From G963676795 sp963677215 (GTDB taxonomy: Bacteria; Desulfobacterota; Desulfuromonadia; Desulfuromonadales; Geopsychrobacteraceae), in assembly GCA_963677215.1 (NCBI GenBank), contig OY781919.1, positions 3,472,001-3,536,000 on the forward strand: a stretch of 64,000 nucleotides of DNA. Direction: 5' to 3'. The notes under the pieces were generated by a model. That model was given only the letters and a program-made list of their open reading frames with translations, ran no database searches and had not been told where the DNA came from. This document shows, in pieces, positions 35,627 to 42,944 of this stretch (the stretch's first letter is position 1; every line of letters begins with the position of its first letter). The translations under genes were made by a program, and so were the position numbers.

Positions 35627-35656
35627 AGCCGATCTTGTCAGTTGAGATCGGCTTTT
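35627..35656 (+). terminator. Terminator after bacterioferritin
   Basis: A perfect 9-bp stem (AGCCGATCT / AGATCGGCT) with a 9-nt loop followed by TTT, about 30 nt after the bfr stop codon. Confidence 0.75.
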
Positions 35657-35682
35657 AAATAACCTGCATGGTGTGAACGACT

Positions 35683-36141
35683 ATGAGAAAAACTGTTGAT
35701 GTACTGATAATTGGAACCGATCCGCCTTGCCCGAGATGTGATCGAATGAGAGTCCTGATCGAAAACGCCGAATCTTCCGAAATGATGATCAATTTACAAC
35801 ACTGCAGCTTTGACTCACCGCTGGCAAAAGAGATTGGTCAAAAGCTTAATCTCAAGATTGGCACAGCCAAGCATGTGTCAATGAAAGCAAACATTCCAAT
35901 GGACTGGGATTTGGTATACGACCTGATTAATGACAAAAAGCAGTCCCTGCCGAAAGATTCTTCTCCCTCAGACACCTGGTCACCGGAATTGGATCTTGCA
36001 CTTGAACCTTGTCATAAATCAGCAGAATACGCAGGATACCTGATGACCCCTATTCTCATAGTCGATGGCAACGTCGTTCATTCTGGCGATGTCCCCTCAC
36101 AGGTAAAAGTATTTTTCTGGTTGCAACATGCAACTGCTTAG
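35683..36141 (+). CDS. Thioredoxin-fold redox protein
   Basis: The 152-residue protein has an N-terminal PPCPRC motif (CxxC at Cys16 and Cys19) after a beta strand (VDVLIIGTD), and a C-terminal cis-proline-like MTPILIVDGNVVHSG. This is the pattern of small redox-active disulfide proteins. It may supply electrons to the peroxiredoxin carried on the same transposon; this is inference from context. It is the last cargo gene before the right end. Confidence 0.72.
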   Translation: MRKTVDVLIIGTDPPCPRCDRMRVLIENAESSEMMINLQHCSFDSPLAKEIGQKLNLKIGTAKHVSMKANIPMDWDLVYDLINDKKQSLPKDSSPSDTWSPELDLALEPCHKSAEYAGYLMTPILIVDGNVVHSGDVPSQVKVFFWLQHATA

Positions 36142-36325
36142 ACAGACAGTAGGATTGGCTCAGAATGAAAACTGGGAGAATGTTTGAATTTTAAAAGTCG
36201 AAAACACAATTTGACACTGTTATGTTTAAGGAAGTGATACTTTTGCAAATATAGGTACATATGCAAATCGGAATTACCACTACCGAAACCACTTAACTAA
36301 AAATTACCAGGTTCCTAGTGCCGTT

Positions 36326-36365
36326 AGCTTAGCATACAATATTTTCCGTTTCGTGAGCAGACCCC
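36326..36365. repeat. Decayed internal copy of the transposon terminal repeat
   Basis: This 40-bp stretch matches the right terminal repeat in about 27 of 40 positions, including the TTTTCCG block and the terminal ACCCC, and ends exactly where the 67-bp right end begins. It looks like the end of an older or related element. Confidence 0.55.
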
Positions 36366-36432
36366 GTTTAGGCCGCTACGAAAGCCTGAAATGTCTTAGC
36401 GTACGATTTTTTCCGAATTCTGCGTTTACCCC
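36366..36432. repeat. Right terminal inverted repeat of the Tn3-family element
   Basis: The 67-bp inverse of 26015-26081; the outer 40 bp are identical. It matches the tnpA 3' end although no transposase gene is here. Confidence 0.93.
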
Positions 36433-36743
36433 AAATTGAACTCTTTCCGTATTGCGGCTGCAACATCATTTAAAACAACCTGTCTACTATCTAGGTATTC
36501 TTCGATATCTTTATTCGGCAACAGGTCGTGCCACATTGTTGCAGCAATTTCAGCACAACGCTCTGCCGCTTCTGTCATGCCTACCTTGCGGAAAACATCA
36601 AGCTGCATATCGCAGCGGCTATGAAACTTTCTCTGCCACTCTTCCAACTCCTGCACGATCTTATGTGCTGCGTCTAAAAACGGAGTGCTGTGCATATCGT
36701 CGCTACCTAGTTGTTCACGGAACAAATCAATATAATGTTGCAT
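36426..36743 (-). CDS. Hypothetical protein, 3' end altered by transposon insertion
   Basis: The 105-residue helical protein is unrecognised (QELEEWQRKFHSRCDMQLDV; AAERCAEIAATMWHDLLPN). The transposon lies in its last codons: the frame enters the terminal repeat and stops at its TAA, giving ...EFNLG. Rejoining the left flank after one AAATT copy gives ...EFNLPKAG and a TAA. So about four residues were replaced and the protein is probably still functional. Its 5' end faces an attC-like site, so it may be an inverted gene in an integron cassette. A weak ribosome site (AAAGG) precedes the ATG. Confidence 0.68.
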   Translation of the reverse strand: MQHYIDLFREQLGSDDMHSTPFLDAAHKIVQELEEWQRKFHSRCDMQLDVFRKVGMTEAAERCAEIAATMWHDLLPNKDIEEYLDSRQVVLNDVAAAIRKEFNLG

Positions 36744-36764
36744 CTATTCAGCCTTTCGCTTTAT

Positions 36765-36823
36765 GGCTAACAAGCCAATCAACTCCGACTGCCTACGGCA
36801 GCGGGTTATCGCTATCGTTATGT
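36765..36823 (+). other. attC-like integron recombination site 1
   Basis: The 59-bp site has outer cores GCTAAC and CGTTATG and inner boxes AATCAAC (left) and GTTATC (right) that pair with one extra base on the left strand, the extrahelical base typical of attC. The centre folds as CTGCC-TAC-GGCAG. It lies in the correct place between two small genes. Confidence 0.6.
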
Positions 36824-36837
36824 GTAGGAAATCATAA

Positions 36838-37548
36838 ATGTCCTGTAGAGGGTGCGGAGAAGACAAAAAATTAATAAAGGCCCACGTAATACCCGAGTCA
36901 TTTTTTCGTGGGCTCCGTGATGGGAAGCGTATTCCTCGAATTCACTCGACTACGGAAGGAGTTCATCCTAAAAAAGCTCCCATTGGTGTCTATGACATGG
37001 GGATTCTTTGTGATGACTGTGAACAAATTTTTCAGGAATTAGACGCCTACGGATGGCACATTCTAATTAACAAAGAAGGCGAACTTGAATCTCTTGAACA
37101 TGACGGAAAGGTAGTTGGTTATAAAATAAATGACGTAGATACTGGAAAATTAAAACTATTTTTCATGAGCATTCTGTGGCGAGCTTCCGTATCTACCCAC
37201 TATTTTTATTCAAAAGTTTCCTTAGGCAGACTCGAGGAAGAAGTTAAAAACTTAGTTTGGAATAATGATCTTGGCGGACCCCATGACTTTTCCTATGTCC
37301 TTGCAAAGTTTGAAGGAGACGGTGCCGGCAGAACCATACTTGATCCACACCCGGAAAGGTGGTCTGGAGTACATTATTACCGTTTTTATCTATATGGTTA
37401 TATTCTATATATAAAAGCAGACTCTCGGCAAACAGCTCCAGAGTGGGAGCAGTTTATCCCTGCCGGAAACAGTATTATTGTCGTATCTAGGGGGCATATC
37501 GAGAATGCAAAAGAATACCCTATCCTCCTTACCTCAGTACGAAAATAG
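36838..37548 (+). CDS. Hypothetical cassette protein with HNH-like zinc motif
   Basis: The 236-residue protein has CRGCG (residues 3-7), AHVIPESFFR (about 15-24) and CDDC (about 58-61). This CxxC...H...CxxC arrangement resembles an HNH-endonuclease-like or zinc-binding fold, but the rest (FSYVLAKFEGDGAGRTILD, HYYRFYLYGYILYI) is unrecognised. It lies between two attC-like sites, immediately after the first, as expected of an integron gene cassette. Ribosome site AGGA is 8 nt upstream. Confidence 0.65.
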   Translation: MSCRGCGEDKKLIKAHVIPESFFRGLRDGKRIPRIHSTTEGVHPKKAPIGVYDMGILCDDCEQIFQELDAYGWHILINKEGELESLEHDGKVVGYKINDVDTGKLKLFFMSILWRASVSTHYFYSKVSLGRLEEEVKNLVWNNDLGGPHDFSYVLAKFEGDGAGRTILDPHPERWSGVHYYRFYLYGYILYIKADSRQTAPEWEQFIPAGNSIIVVSRGHIENAKEYPILLTSVRK

Positions 37549-37653
37549 ACATAACAACAGCATCAACCGGATGGAACTGGGCTAGGCGAAATCCGCAAGA
37601 AGTCTACTAAATTGTAACGAATCGCCGCCACCGGTTATGCAGAACCGTTAGCT
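37549..37653 (+). other. attC-like integron recombination site 2
   Basis: About 105 bp with outer cores ATAAC and CGTTAGC. The inner boxes GCATCAACCGG and CCGGTTATGC are exact complements except for one unpaired C in the left box, the hallmark extrahelical base. It follows the stop codon of the cassette gene by a few nucleotides. Confidence 0.7.
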
Positions 37654-37666
37654 GCAAGGAATGTAA

Positions 37667-38179
37667 GTGAGATTTGAGATCGTTCCAGTTACAAAAATCG
37701 ATGCAGTCAAGCAGCAAATTGATGAAGCAATTTGGATGTTTTTTAGTAGAAGAAACCCAATTGCCATTCACAGCATTGTTGGCGCAGCACACCAAGTTCT
37801 CCATGATCTTACTGAGCACAATTCCAGTATGATAAAGAATGACCGAGCTGCCACAGCAAGTAACAAAGGGAAAGATTGGTATCGTAGAATTAATAGAGAA
37901 TACAACTTTTTCAAGCATGCAGATTCTGACAAAGACAAAGTATTGCAGTTCGATCCTTTTTTGCACACGTATTACCTTGTTGACTGTGTTTATATGTACA
38001 GGGCGTTGACTGGTGAATCACCACATAACCACAAAATATTCGATGCCTGGTTTGCCTTATCAAATCCAAACGCGATTGGAAACCAATCAATAAAATCACT
38101 GGCAGAGCAAACATCCAAAAACATTTTGGATCCTGACAATTTTGATTATTTTCTAGAAGAAATTAAAAAGCACAGCTAA
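37667..38179 (+). CDS. Hypothetical cassette protein, 170 residues
   Basis: The protein is unrecognised. It is soluble and mostly helical (VDAVKQQIDEAIWMFFS-like start, RRINREYNFFKHADSD in the middle, DNFDYFLEEIKKHS at the end). The histidine-rich HSIVGAAHQVLHDLTEH segment may bind a ligand. The start is GTG at 37667 with AAGGA upstream, 14 nt past the attC-like site, so it is the next cassette. A collapsed site (GCTAAC...CGTTGAGT) may follow its stop. Confidence 0.62.
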   Translation: MRFEIVPVTKIDAVKQQIDEAIWMFFSRRNPIAIHSIVGAAHQVLHDLTEHNSSMIKNDRAATASNKGKDWYRRINREYNFFKHADSDKDKVLQFDPFLHTYYLVDCVYMYRALTGESPHNHKIFDAWFALSNPNAIGNQSIKSLAEQTSKNILDPDNFDYFLEEIKKHS

Positions 38180-38198
38180 CATAACCGTTGAGTGGGTA

Positions 38199-38610
38199 AT
38201 GAAGATAGTTATCCAAGAAGAGACAACAGGCTGTGGAATTGCCAGCGTGAGTATACTTGCAGGCGTTCCCTACCACCATGCCAAAGAAAAAACCAGCGCA
38301 CTTGGCATTTTTGCTGTTGACCAAAAGTTGTGGTCTTAAACTAGCTATGAGCGGCAACTTCTGTGCGAATATTCTATTTCAGCCTCTCAGGAAGAAACGT
38401 TCTTCACCTCATGAGACGCTCCACCCAACTTGGCTTTGGTTGCCATGAAATGGCACATTGTAGACGGTAAACCGTTTTGATCAGGGCGATATTTGTCCTA
38501 CCCAGTCAAGCGCAGCAATATATGATCCAGCTGCGTATTTAAAGAACAACTTGAGAACCGGCTTTGATAAATATGACTCAAAAGTGGTTCATAGAAATCG
38601 GCTAAAGATA
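38199..38610 (+). pseudogene. Decayed cysteine-peptidase-like gene
   Basis: The frame starts MKIVIQEETTGCGIASVSIL, the N-terminus of a small papain/C39-like cysteine peptidase family with the nucleophile in TGCGIA. It continues past stops: LWS-stop-TSYERQLLCEYSISA, then FFTS-stop-DAPPNLALVAMKWH and IVDGKPF-stop; two of the stops are TGA where tryptophan is expected. The C-terminal piece (DPAAYLKNNLRTGFDKYDSK) is in another frame. With several stops and at least one frameshift it is dead. Confidence 0.7.
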
Positions 38611-38677
38611 ACAACAGAATCAACGCAAACAGAAAGTGGCGTTACCTTTCTAAAGGGTGAGTTGCTAAAATCGGGAA

Positions 38678-39946
38678 TCACTGCTGCCACAGATAGAGGG
38701 TGGTACGAATAATTTCGAGATAACCCGGCGCACGCACGACTTCGTGATAACCCGGAACGCCCCCCACCCACTTACCCAGTCGGACGTTGGGTTGCTGGGT
38801 GAGATACAGAGTGGGCAATCCCATCAGTGCGGGCCCATCCATACCGGCAGTGGTTACGCCAATCTGACCGACCAGGCCGTGACGGCATCTTAAGTCTTCA
38901 AACAGCTGCAGCTGCGCCCGGCGCATATCCGGCCCCTGGAAGAGCGGCTCTTTCCAGCACAGGGTCAGGTTGACTGCGTCTGGCGGAACAAGCTCTAGAG
39001 GAACGTTATCACCGAAAAAGATCGGCGTGACCCCGTCAGCAACGACCAGTTCAGCAATCTGCCGCAGCTCAGCGAAACAGGTATTGCGCTCGGCATCGTG
39101 ATCACCCGTCCGGACCCAAAGCAACACTTTCTGCTGTGGTTGTTCTCCGAGCTTACTGTCTATCCATGATCTTAAGAAAGGTGATGCCGATTCATCTCCC
39201 AAAAACGCTTTACGCAGGGTGTGCTGCGCTTTTAGAGCATCGGCGTGAAACGCCTCAGCGATGATATGGGTCAGGTGCTTGGGACTGGCCGGGCGTGAGC
39301 GATACGGGCACAAGGCCCCAGCTAACCCGGCATCGCAGAGAAAACGTCTGGCCTGGACTTCCTGGACAGCGCCTGGTCTGATCTGGATGGCAAGCCCGGC
39401 AAAGAGTGCCGCGGCAGCCAGATACCAGCCTTCGCCAAAGGAAAAGCCGGGATCGGCGTGAAAGGTGTAGGCGCAGTTGCGCTCAGAGACGATTGCCCTG
39501 GCTGCCTGTGCGGCAGCCTCAGCTCTTTTGGCAAGGACTTGAGCTTTTGGCGTTGTCAGTAGCCGGGCAAAATAAACGGCCTGCGCTGCCGCCTCTTCTG
39601 CAGTACAGACGATCTCTTCAACCCTCTGCCAGCCGTCTTCGCAATCGGCCAATGTCGGCGCCCGCTGAGATCCGCGCGAGAGCTGCCCGGCTCCATAGCG
39701 CGCATCCTCTGCCCTGGCCGCCTGAGCCTGAACCAACAGCCAGTGGAGTTGCCCAAGCTCCTGGCTTTCCACCGCACAATCCAATGCTCTTGTGGCCAAC
39801 TGGACAACCAGTTCCAGCCGGGAACGATAGTCATCGCGCACGCCTGGCAGATGCAGCGTTCCCTGCAATGCTGTGGCCTCGGCCAGCAGTGCGACGGCCT
39901 CTTGTACGAGCCCTCCGCCAGCGGTTTCTTCAGGAAGTATTGTCAC
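38678..39946 (-). CDS. Hypothetical protein with glycosyltransferase-like C-terminus
   Basis: The 422-residue protein has an alanine-rich helical N-terminal half (about residues 1-230) and a C-terminal half with alternating strands (KVLLWVRTGDHDAERN, GVTPIFFGDNVPLE, MGLPTLYLTQQPNVRLGKW) that recalls GT-B glycosyltransferases or related transferases. I cannot name the family. It overlaps the stop codon of the upstream epimerase by 4 nt, so both act in one pathway, probably sugar or polysaccharide modification. Confidence 0.6.
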   Translation of the reverse strand: MTILPEETAGGGLVQEAVALLAEATALQGTLHLPGVRDDYRSRLELVVQLATRALDCAVESQELGQLHWLLVQAQAARAEDARYGAGQLSRGSQRAPTLADCEDGWQRVEEIVCTAEEAAAQAVYFARLLTTPKAQVLAKRAEAAAQAARAIVSERNCAYTFHADPGFSFGEGWYLAAAALFAGLAIQIRPGAVQEVQARRFLCDAGLAGALCPYRSRPASPKHLTHIIAEAFHADALKAQHTLRKAFLGDESASPFLRSWIDSKLGEQPQQKVLLWVRTGDHDAERNTCFAELRQIAELVVADGVTPIFFGDNVPLELVPPDAVNLTLCWKEPLFQGPDMRRAQLQLFEDLRCRHGLVGQIGVTTAGMDGPALMGLPTLYLTQQPNVRLGKWVGGVPGYHEVVRAPGYLEIIRTTLYLWQQ

Positions 39947-40962
39947 AGGATCTTCTTCGACCAGGTTTTCGGCGCGGTCGGCCCGTCTATCTCCAGTTCC
40001 ACATTGTGCAGAAAAGGTCTGGGTCCGCGGGACTTTATCCAGTCGATCATCACGGCCAAGCCCTCTTCGAGCTTTACCTTCGGCTGGTAAGCGAGCAGTC
40101 GCCGGGCCTTGTCGGCGCTGCAGTTGGCAAAGTACACCTCCTGGGGGCGGCCAGCGATGCGCTGCGGTTGGAGATCAAAATCGAGGAGCCGGGCGATGAT
40201 GACGGCCAGCTCGTTGATGGTGACAAACTCATCATCGGGACCGATATTGATCACTTGCGCGACGCAGCACTCATCCGTGGCCATCCGCAGCAACGGATCG
40301 ACCACATCGGAGACAAAACTGAAGCAGCGCTTCTGGTTGCCGTCCCCGTAGATAAAGGGCTGACGCCCCTGCAGCATCAGGTTGATGAAAATAGCGGCCA
40401 CGTTGCGGTAAGGATCATCGTAGCGCTGGCGCGGCCCGATGATATTGTGCGGTACCGCCACCACCCACTCCATCCCGTGGGTCTCGGCGATATTGGCGAG
40501 CAGGCGTTCGGCGCTCCATTTGGCGATGCCGTAGGGATCCTGAGGGGCCGGCACCATATCCTCCCGGAATGGGACCTCATTGGTACCGTACCTGGCCATA
40601 GACGAACAAAGCACAAAGCGCCCTACCCCAGCGGCGGCTGCCGCAGACACAACGCCGGTGGTCGCCGTGACAACATTCTGAGTGACCAGATGCGGACTGA
40701 AGACCGAAAGACCTTCATAAGCTGTGGCCGCGCAGTGATAGACGATATCGACGCCTTTCATCACCGGGGCAAGACGCACAAAATCGTTGCAGTCGATCTG
40801 ATGAAACTCAGCGCCAGTCGGCACATTGTCAGGGTAGCCACCCTTAAGGTTGTCACAGCCCGAAACCCGGTACCCTTCGGCCAGACACCTGTCGGCAATA
40901 TGACTGCCCAAAAAACCTGCGATACCCGTAATGAAAATTCGTTTTTTGCTCAATTGAAACAC
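39943..40962 (-). CDS. NAD-dependent sugar epimerase/dehydratase (extended SDR)
   Basis: The 339-residue protein starts with the Rossmann motif ITGIAGFLGSHIADRC, has the YxxxK catalytic pair in DPYGIAKWSAERL and the substrate-region sequence VVAVPHNIIGPRQRYDDPYRN, as in nucleotide-sugar 4-epimerases and 4,6-dehydratases. The product sugar cannot be predicted. It is the first gene of a two-gene unit with the downstream transferase-like gene. Upstream is a 470-bp gene-poor stretch. Confidence 0.88.
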   Translation of the reverse strand: MFQLSKKRIFITGIAGFLGSHIADRCLAEGYRVSGCDNLKGGYPDNVPTGAEFHQIDCNDFVRLAPVMKGVDIVYHCAATAYEGLSVFSPHLVTQNVVTATTGVVSAAAAAGVGRFVLCSSMARYGTNEVPFREDMVPAPQDPYGIAKWSAERLLANIAETHGMEWVVAVPHNIIGPRQRYDDPYRNVAAIFINLMLQGRQPFIYGDGNQKRCFSFVSDVVDPLLRMATDECCVAQVINIGPDDEFVTINELAVIIARLLDFDLQPQRIAGRPQEVYFANCSADKARRLLAYQPKVKLEEGLAVMIDWIKSRGPRPFLHNVELEIDGPTAPKTWSKKIL

Positions 40963-41690
40963 ACCATACTGTTTAAAATTTCAGGGACAGTATATTTAAC
41001 ACATCCCAGAGTTTTACCATAAGCCACAAAGCTCAGCAGAGCTACTACATTACCATTTGATGAAAGTAATCTGCTTAAGCTGAACCACAGAAACCGATGG
41101 CACCTACGGTGCCAGTGACGGGAATCGCCTACTTTGTTTCGGCCATCGTGGCCTTCACTGCGTAGGCTCCCCTCCGCTCGCTGACGCGACCATTCGTGGC
41201 CGCTTTTCTGACATTGGCCAGGAGATTGTGGTCATCGGCAGAGCCAGAGTGCGAAGGCTTGGCCTGACTGTGGCATCCACAAATCTTAGCCGCACCCGTA
41301 GGTTCGGCGGCGATTTTTGGATGACGCAGGTGGGTCAATGATTCGTACTATGGACTGGCGCAGAACCACGGTCTCCAGGCCCTGTTCAGCGCTTGCTTCG
41401 CTTCGATTCCCGCGACATCGTCACGCCATTAAAAAAGGCCGCCCAATTATAAATTGGACGACCTTTTTTTAAATGGTGGAGGACACGGAGCCTTACCCCA
41501 ATTCGTTCTCCAAACAAAAATACATCCGCAAACCCTGTTTATTCAACACCTTACCACACATCAAATCCCTTCAACCTGCCGGACTCCGAGAGAAATTTAA
41601 TTCTCTACATTTTCCCGAAACAGAGAACGGACGTGGGTTCGATTCCCGATTGAATACCCGGCGGTGTGTTTTACAAACCATGTCTTGTTG
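40963..41690. other. Gene-poor boundary between epimerase gene and defence island
   Basis: No convincing gene. A 69-codon minus-strand frame at 41129-41338 has no ribosome site or recognisable domain. Two fragments resemble tRNA pieces: TGGTGGAGGACACGGAG at 41475-41491 (inverse of an acceptor end with CCA) and GTGGGTTCGATTCCC at 41631-41645 (T-arm-like). They do not form a tRNA but could be old integration points. Confidence 0.45.
41431..41470. terminator. Bidirectional terminator at the end of the defence island
   Basis: AAAAAAGGCCGCCCAATT pairs with AATTGGACGACCTTTTTT across a short loop, with T runs on both strands. It is the first strong terminator downstream of the minus-strand defence genes. 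Confidence 0.88.
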
Positions 41691-41924
41691 TCAACCTTTT
41701 GGTGGGTATGGATCGTTCCCGTGACTGTCTTTTCTTTGGATCTTTCCATCTTTCCCATGGATAACAAACTCAGTCCCTTGGTTCTGGCTGATCTTGCGCC
41801 CGGCATCGACGGCATCCTGCTTTTTGTCAAAGTGGCCGCTACTGCGGGTCGCCCCGTCTTTCTTAACATCCCAGCCGCCATCGGCGTTTGGGACTACATG
41901 ATGTGAACCTGCTTTTTTAGTCAT
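41691..41924 (-). CDS. DUF2188 domain protein
   Basis: The 77-residue basic protein matches DUF2188: HHVVPNADGGWDVKKDG near the N-terminus and the C-terminal GTEFVIHGKDGKIQRKDSHG followed by NDPYPPKG. The function of the family is unknown. The ATG at 41924 has GGAGGT 4 nt upstream. It lies 13 nt after the ADP-ribosylglycohydrolase stop codon and is the last gene of the defence island. Confidence 0.85.
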   Translation of the reverse strand: MTKKAGSHHVVPNADGGWDVKKDGATRSSGHFDKKQDAVDAGRKISQNQGTEFVIHGKDGKIQRKDSHGNDPYPPKG

Positions 41925-41937
41925 AGTGACCTCCATT

Positions 41938-42879
41938 TTATATGTTGTGAGAAATTAACTGCTTCGACAGCTCCAAAACATCCACCGGCCAGAAGCATTC
42001 CGGGCGTGGATGGCGAACTCGCGGATGTCCGGCCTTTGGGCGGCAGCTTTGCAGGCAGTCGAGCCACTGGGCTGGAATAGCCTCCCGACCGCACACAGCG
42101 CCTAACAGCGCCCCGCAAATGGCCGCGTTGGTGTCGGTGTCACCTCCGCGCATGATGGTGTCGACAACACCTTCTTCGAGGCTCGGTGCATGGAGCAGCT
42201 GATACAGGGCATTCTGAAAAGCGATCATCAACCAGCCCTGTTGGTGGACATAGTCCGCTGGCGGCTCTTTGGCAGCCTTGTCGATGGTATCCAGCAAAGC
42301 GGATTCAACGGGCATGTCTGCTGCCCACTGCTTGATGTGCTGGTACAACTCTTTGCGGTCGCTGCCGGATTGAATGGCGTGAGCAACCCCCATGGCAAAC
42401 AGCGCGTTCGCCTGCTGGCAGATCGGGTTGGGATGTGTGAGAGCCGCATCCTGCATGGCCCATTCAGCCACCTGATTCAGTTCAAATCCGGCTCCGAAGA
42501 TTCCAAGCGGGCTGATCCGCATCATGGCTCCGTTGGCCTGACTGTCCGGGTTGGGATTTCCCCGTAGCCCGGTCGAAATGGTCATACCGCAATCAAACGG
42601 ATCGGAACTCAGCCAGTATTGATATTCCTTGCGTGCCGCCTCTGGATCATACGAACCTGTTTTCATCAGTAGCCGGGCAAGGATCAGAGCCATCTCGGAA
42701 TCATCGGTCGGCTGACCGGCAATGGTATTCCATGTGCCGCCATCCGCCAGCTCTCGAACACCATCAGGGTAGCTGCGCCGGATCTCATCCGGGGATTGAA
42801 ATTCAACCAGACTTCCCAGCGCATCACCGGCAAGCTGGCCCAGCAGGCATCCTTGGGCTCTGGATCGTTTAGTTTCCAA
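41938..42879 (-). CDS. ADP-ribosylglycohydrolase family protein
   Basis: The 313-residue protein has the DraG/ARH signatures: LAGDALGSLVEF (about residues 15-26), QPTDDSEMALILARLL (metal-binding TDD) and MRGGDTDTNAAICGALLG near residue 250. These enzymes remove ADP-ribose from proteins or nucleic acids with two Mg ions. It starts 65 nt after the DUF262 stop, in the same direction, so co-transcription with the defence genes is plausible. A role in reversing ADP-ribosylation during phage attack is inference. Confidence 0.9.
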   Translation of the reverse strand: METKRSRAQGCLLGQLAGDALGSLVEFQSPDEIRRSYPDGVRELADGGTWNTIAGQPTDDSEMALILARLLMKTGSYDPEAARKEYQYWLSSDPFDCGMTISTGLRGNPNPDSQANGAMMRISPLGIFGAGFELNQVAEWAMQDAALTHPNPICQQANALFAMGVAHAIQSGSDRKELYQHIKQWAADMPVESALLDTIDKAAKEPPADYVHQQGWLMIAFQNALYQLLHAPSLEEGVVDTIMRGGDTDTNAAICGALLGAVCGREAIPAQWLDCLQSCRPKAGHPRVRHPRPECFWPVDVLELSKQLISHNI

Positions 42880-42944
42880 GTTTACGTCTTTCCTCTCGTT
42901 CTATATTTTCCGTCAAGAGTCTCACCATCAATTGGCCATTAAAT

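Larger units (their letters stand above)
26015..36432. mobile_element. Complete Tn3-family transposon carrying oxidative-stress genes
   Basis: The element of 10,418 bp begins GGGGTAAACGCAGAATTCGG and ends with its exact inverse. The first 40 bp of each end are identical and the match continues to 67 bp with five differences. It is flanked by the direct repeat AAATT (26010-26014 and 36433-36437), the 5-bp duplication expected for Tn3-family transposition. It encodes a 988-residue Tn3-type transposase and a serine resolvase, with a candidate res site beside them. The cargo is katG, a TetR regulator, an EamA transporter, a peroxiredoxin, bacterioferritin and a thioredoxin-fold protein. Intact ends and duplication suggest a fairly recent insertion. 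Confidence 0.93.

Noticed and set aside
38175..38198. Third attC site after the 170-residue cassette gene
   Set aside because: Only outer cores (GCTAAC and CGTTGAGT) remain, with no inner boxes, so it could be a collapsed site or chance.
39406..41022. Open frame of 538 codons antisense to the epimerase and its partner
   Set aside because: The minus strand has a Rossmann motif and YxxxK, and the plus-strand frame is an artefact of GC-rich codons.
41129..41338. Minus-strand frame of 69 codons in the gene-poor boundary
   Set aside because: No ribosome site, no domain and biased sequence. It may be part of a dispersed repeat, but I cannot show that.
41625..41660. Possible tRNA gene, from a T-arm-like GGGTTCGATTCCC
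   Set aside because: No acceptor, D or anticodon arm can be paired around it. At most a fragment.
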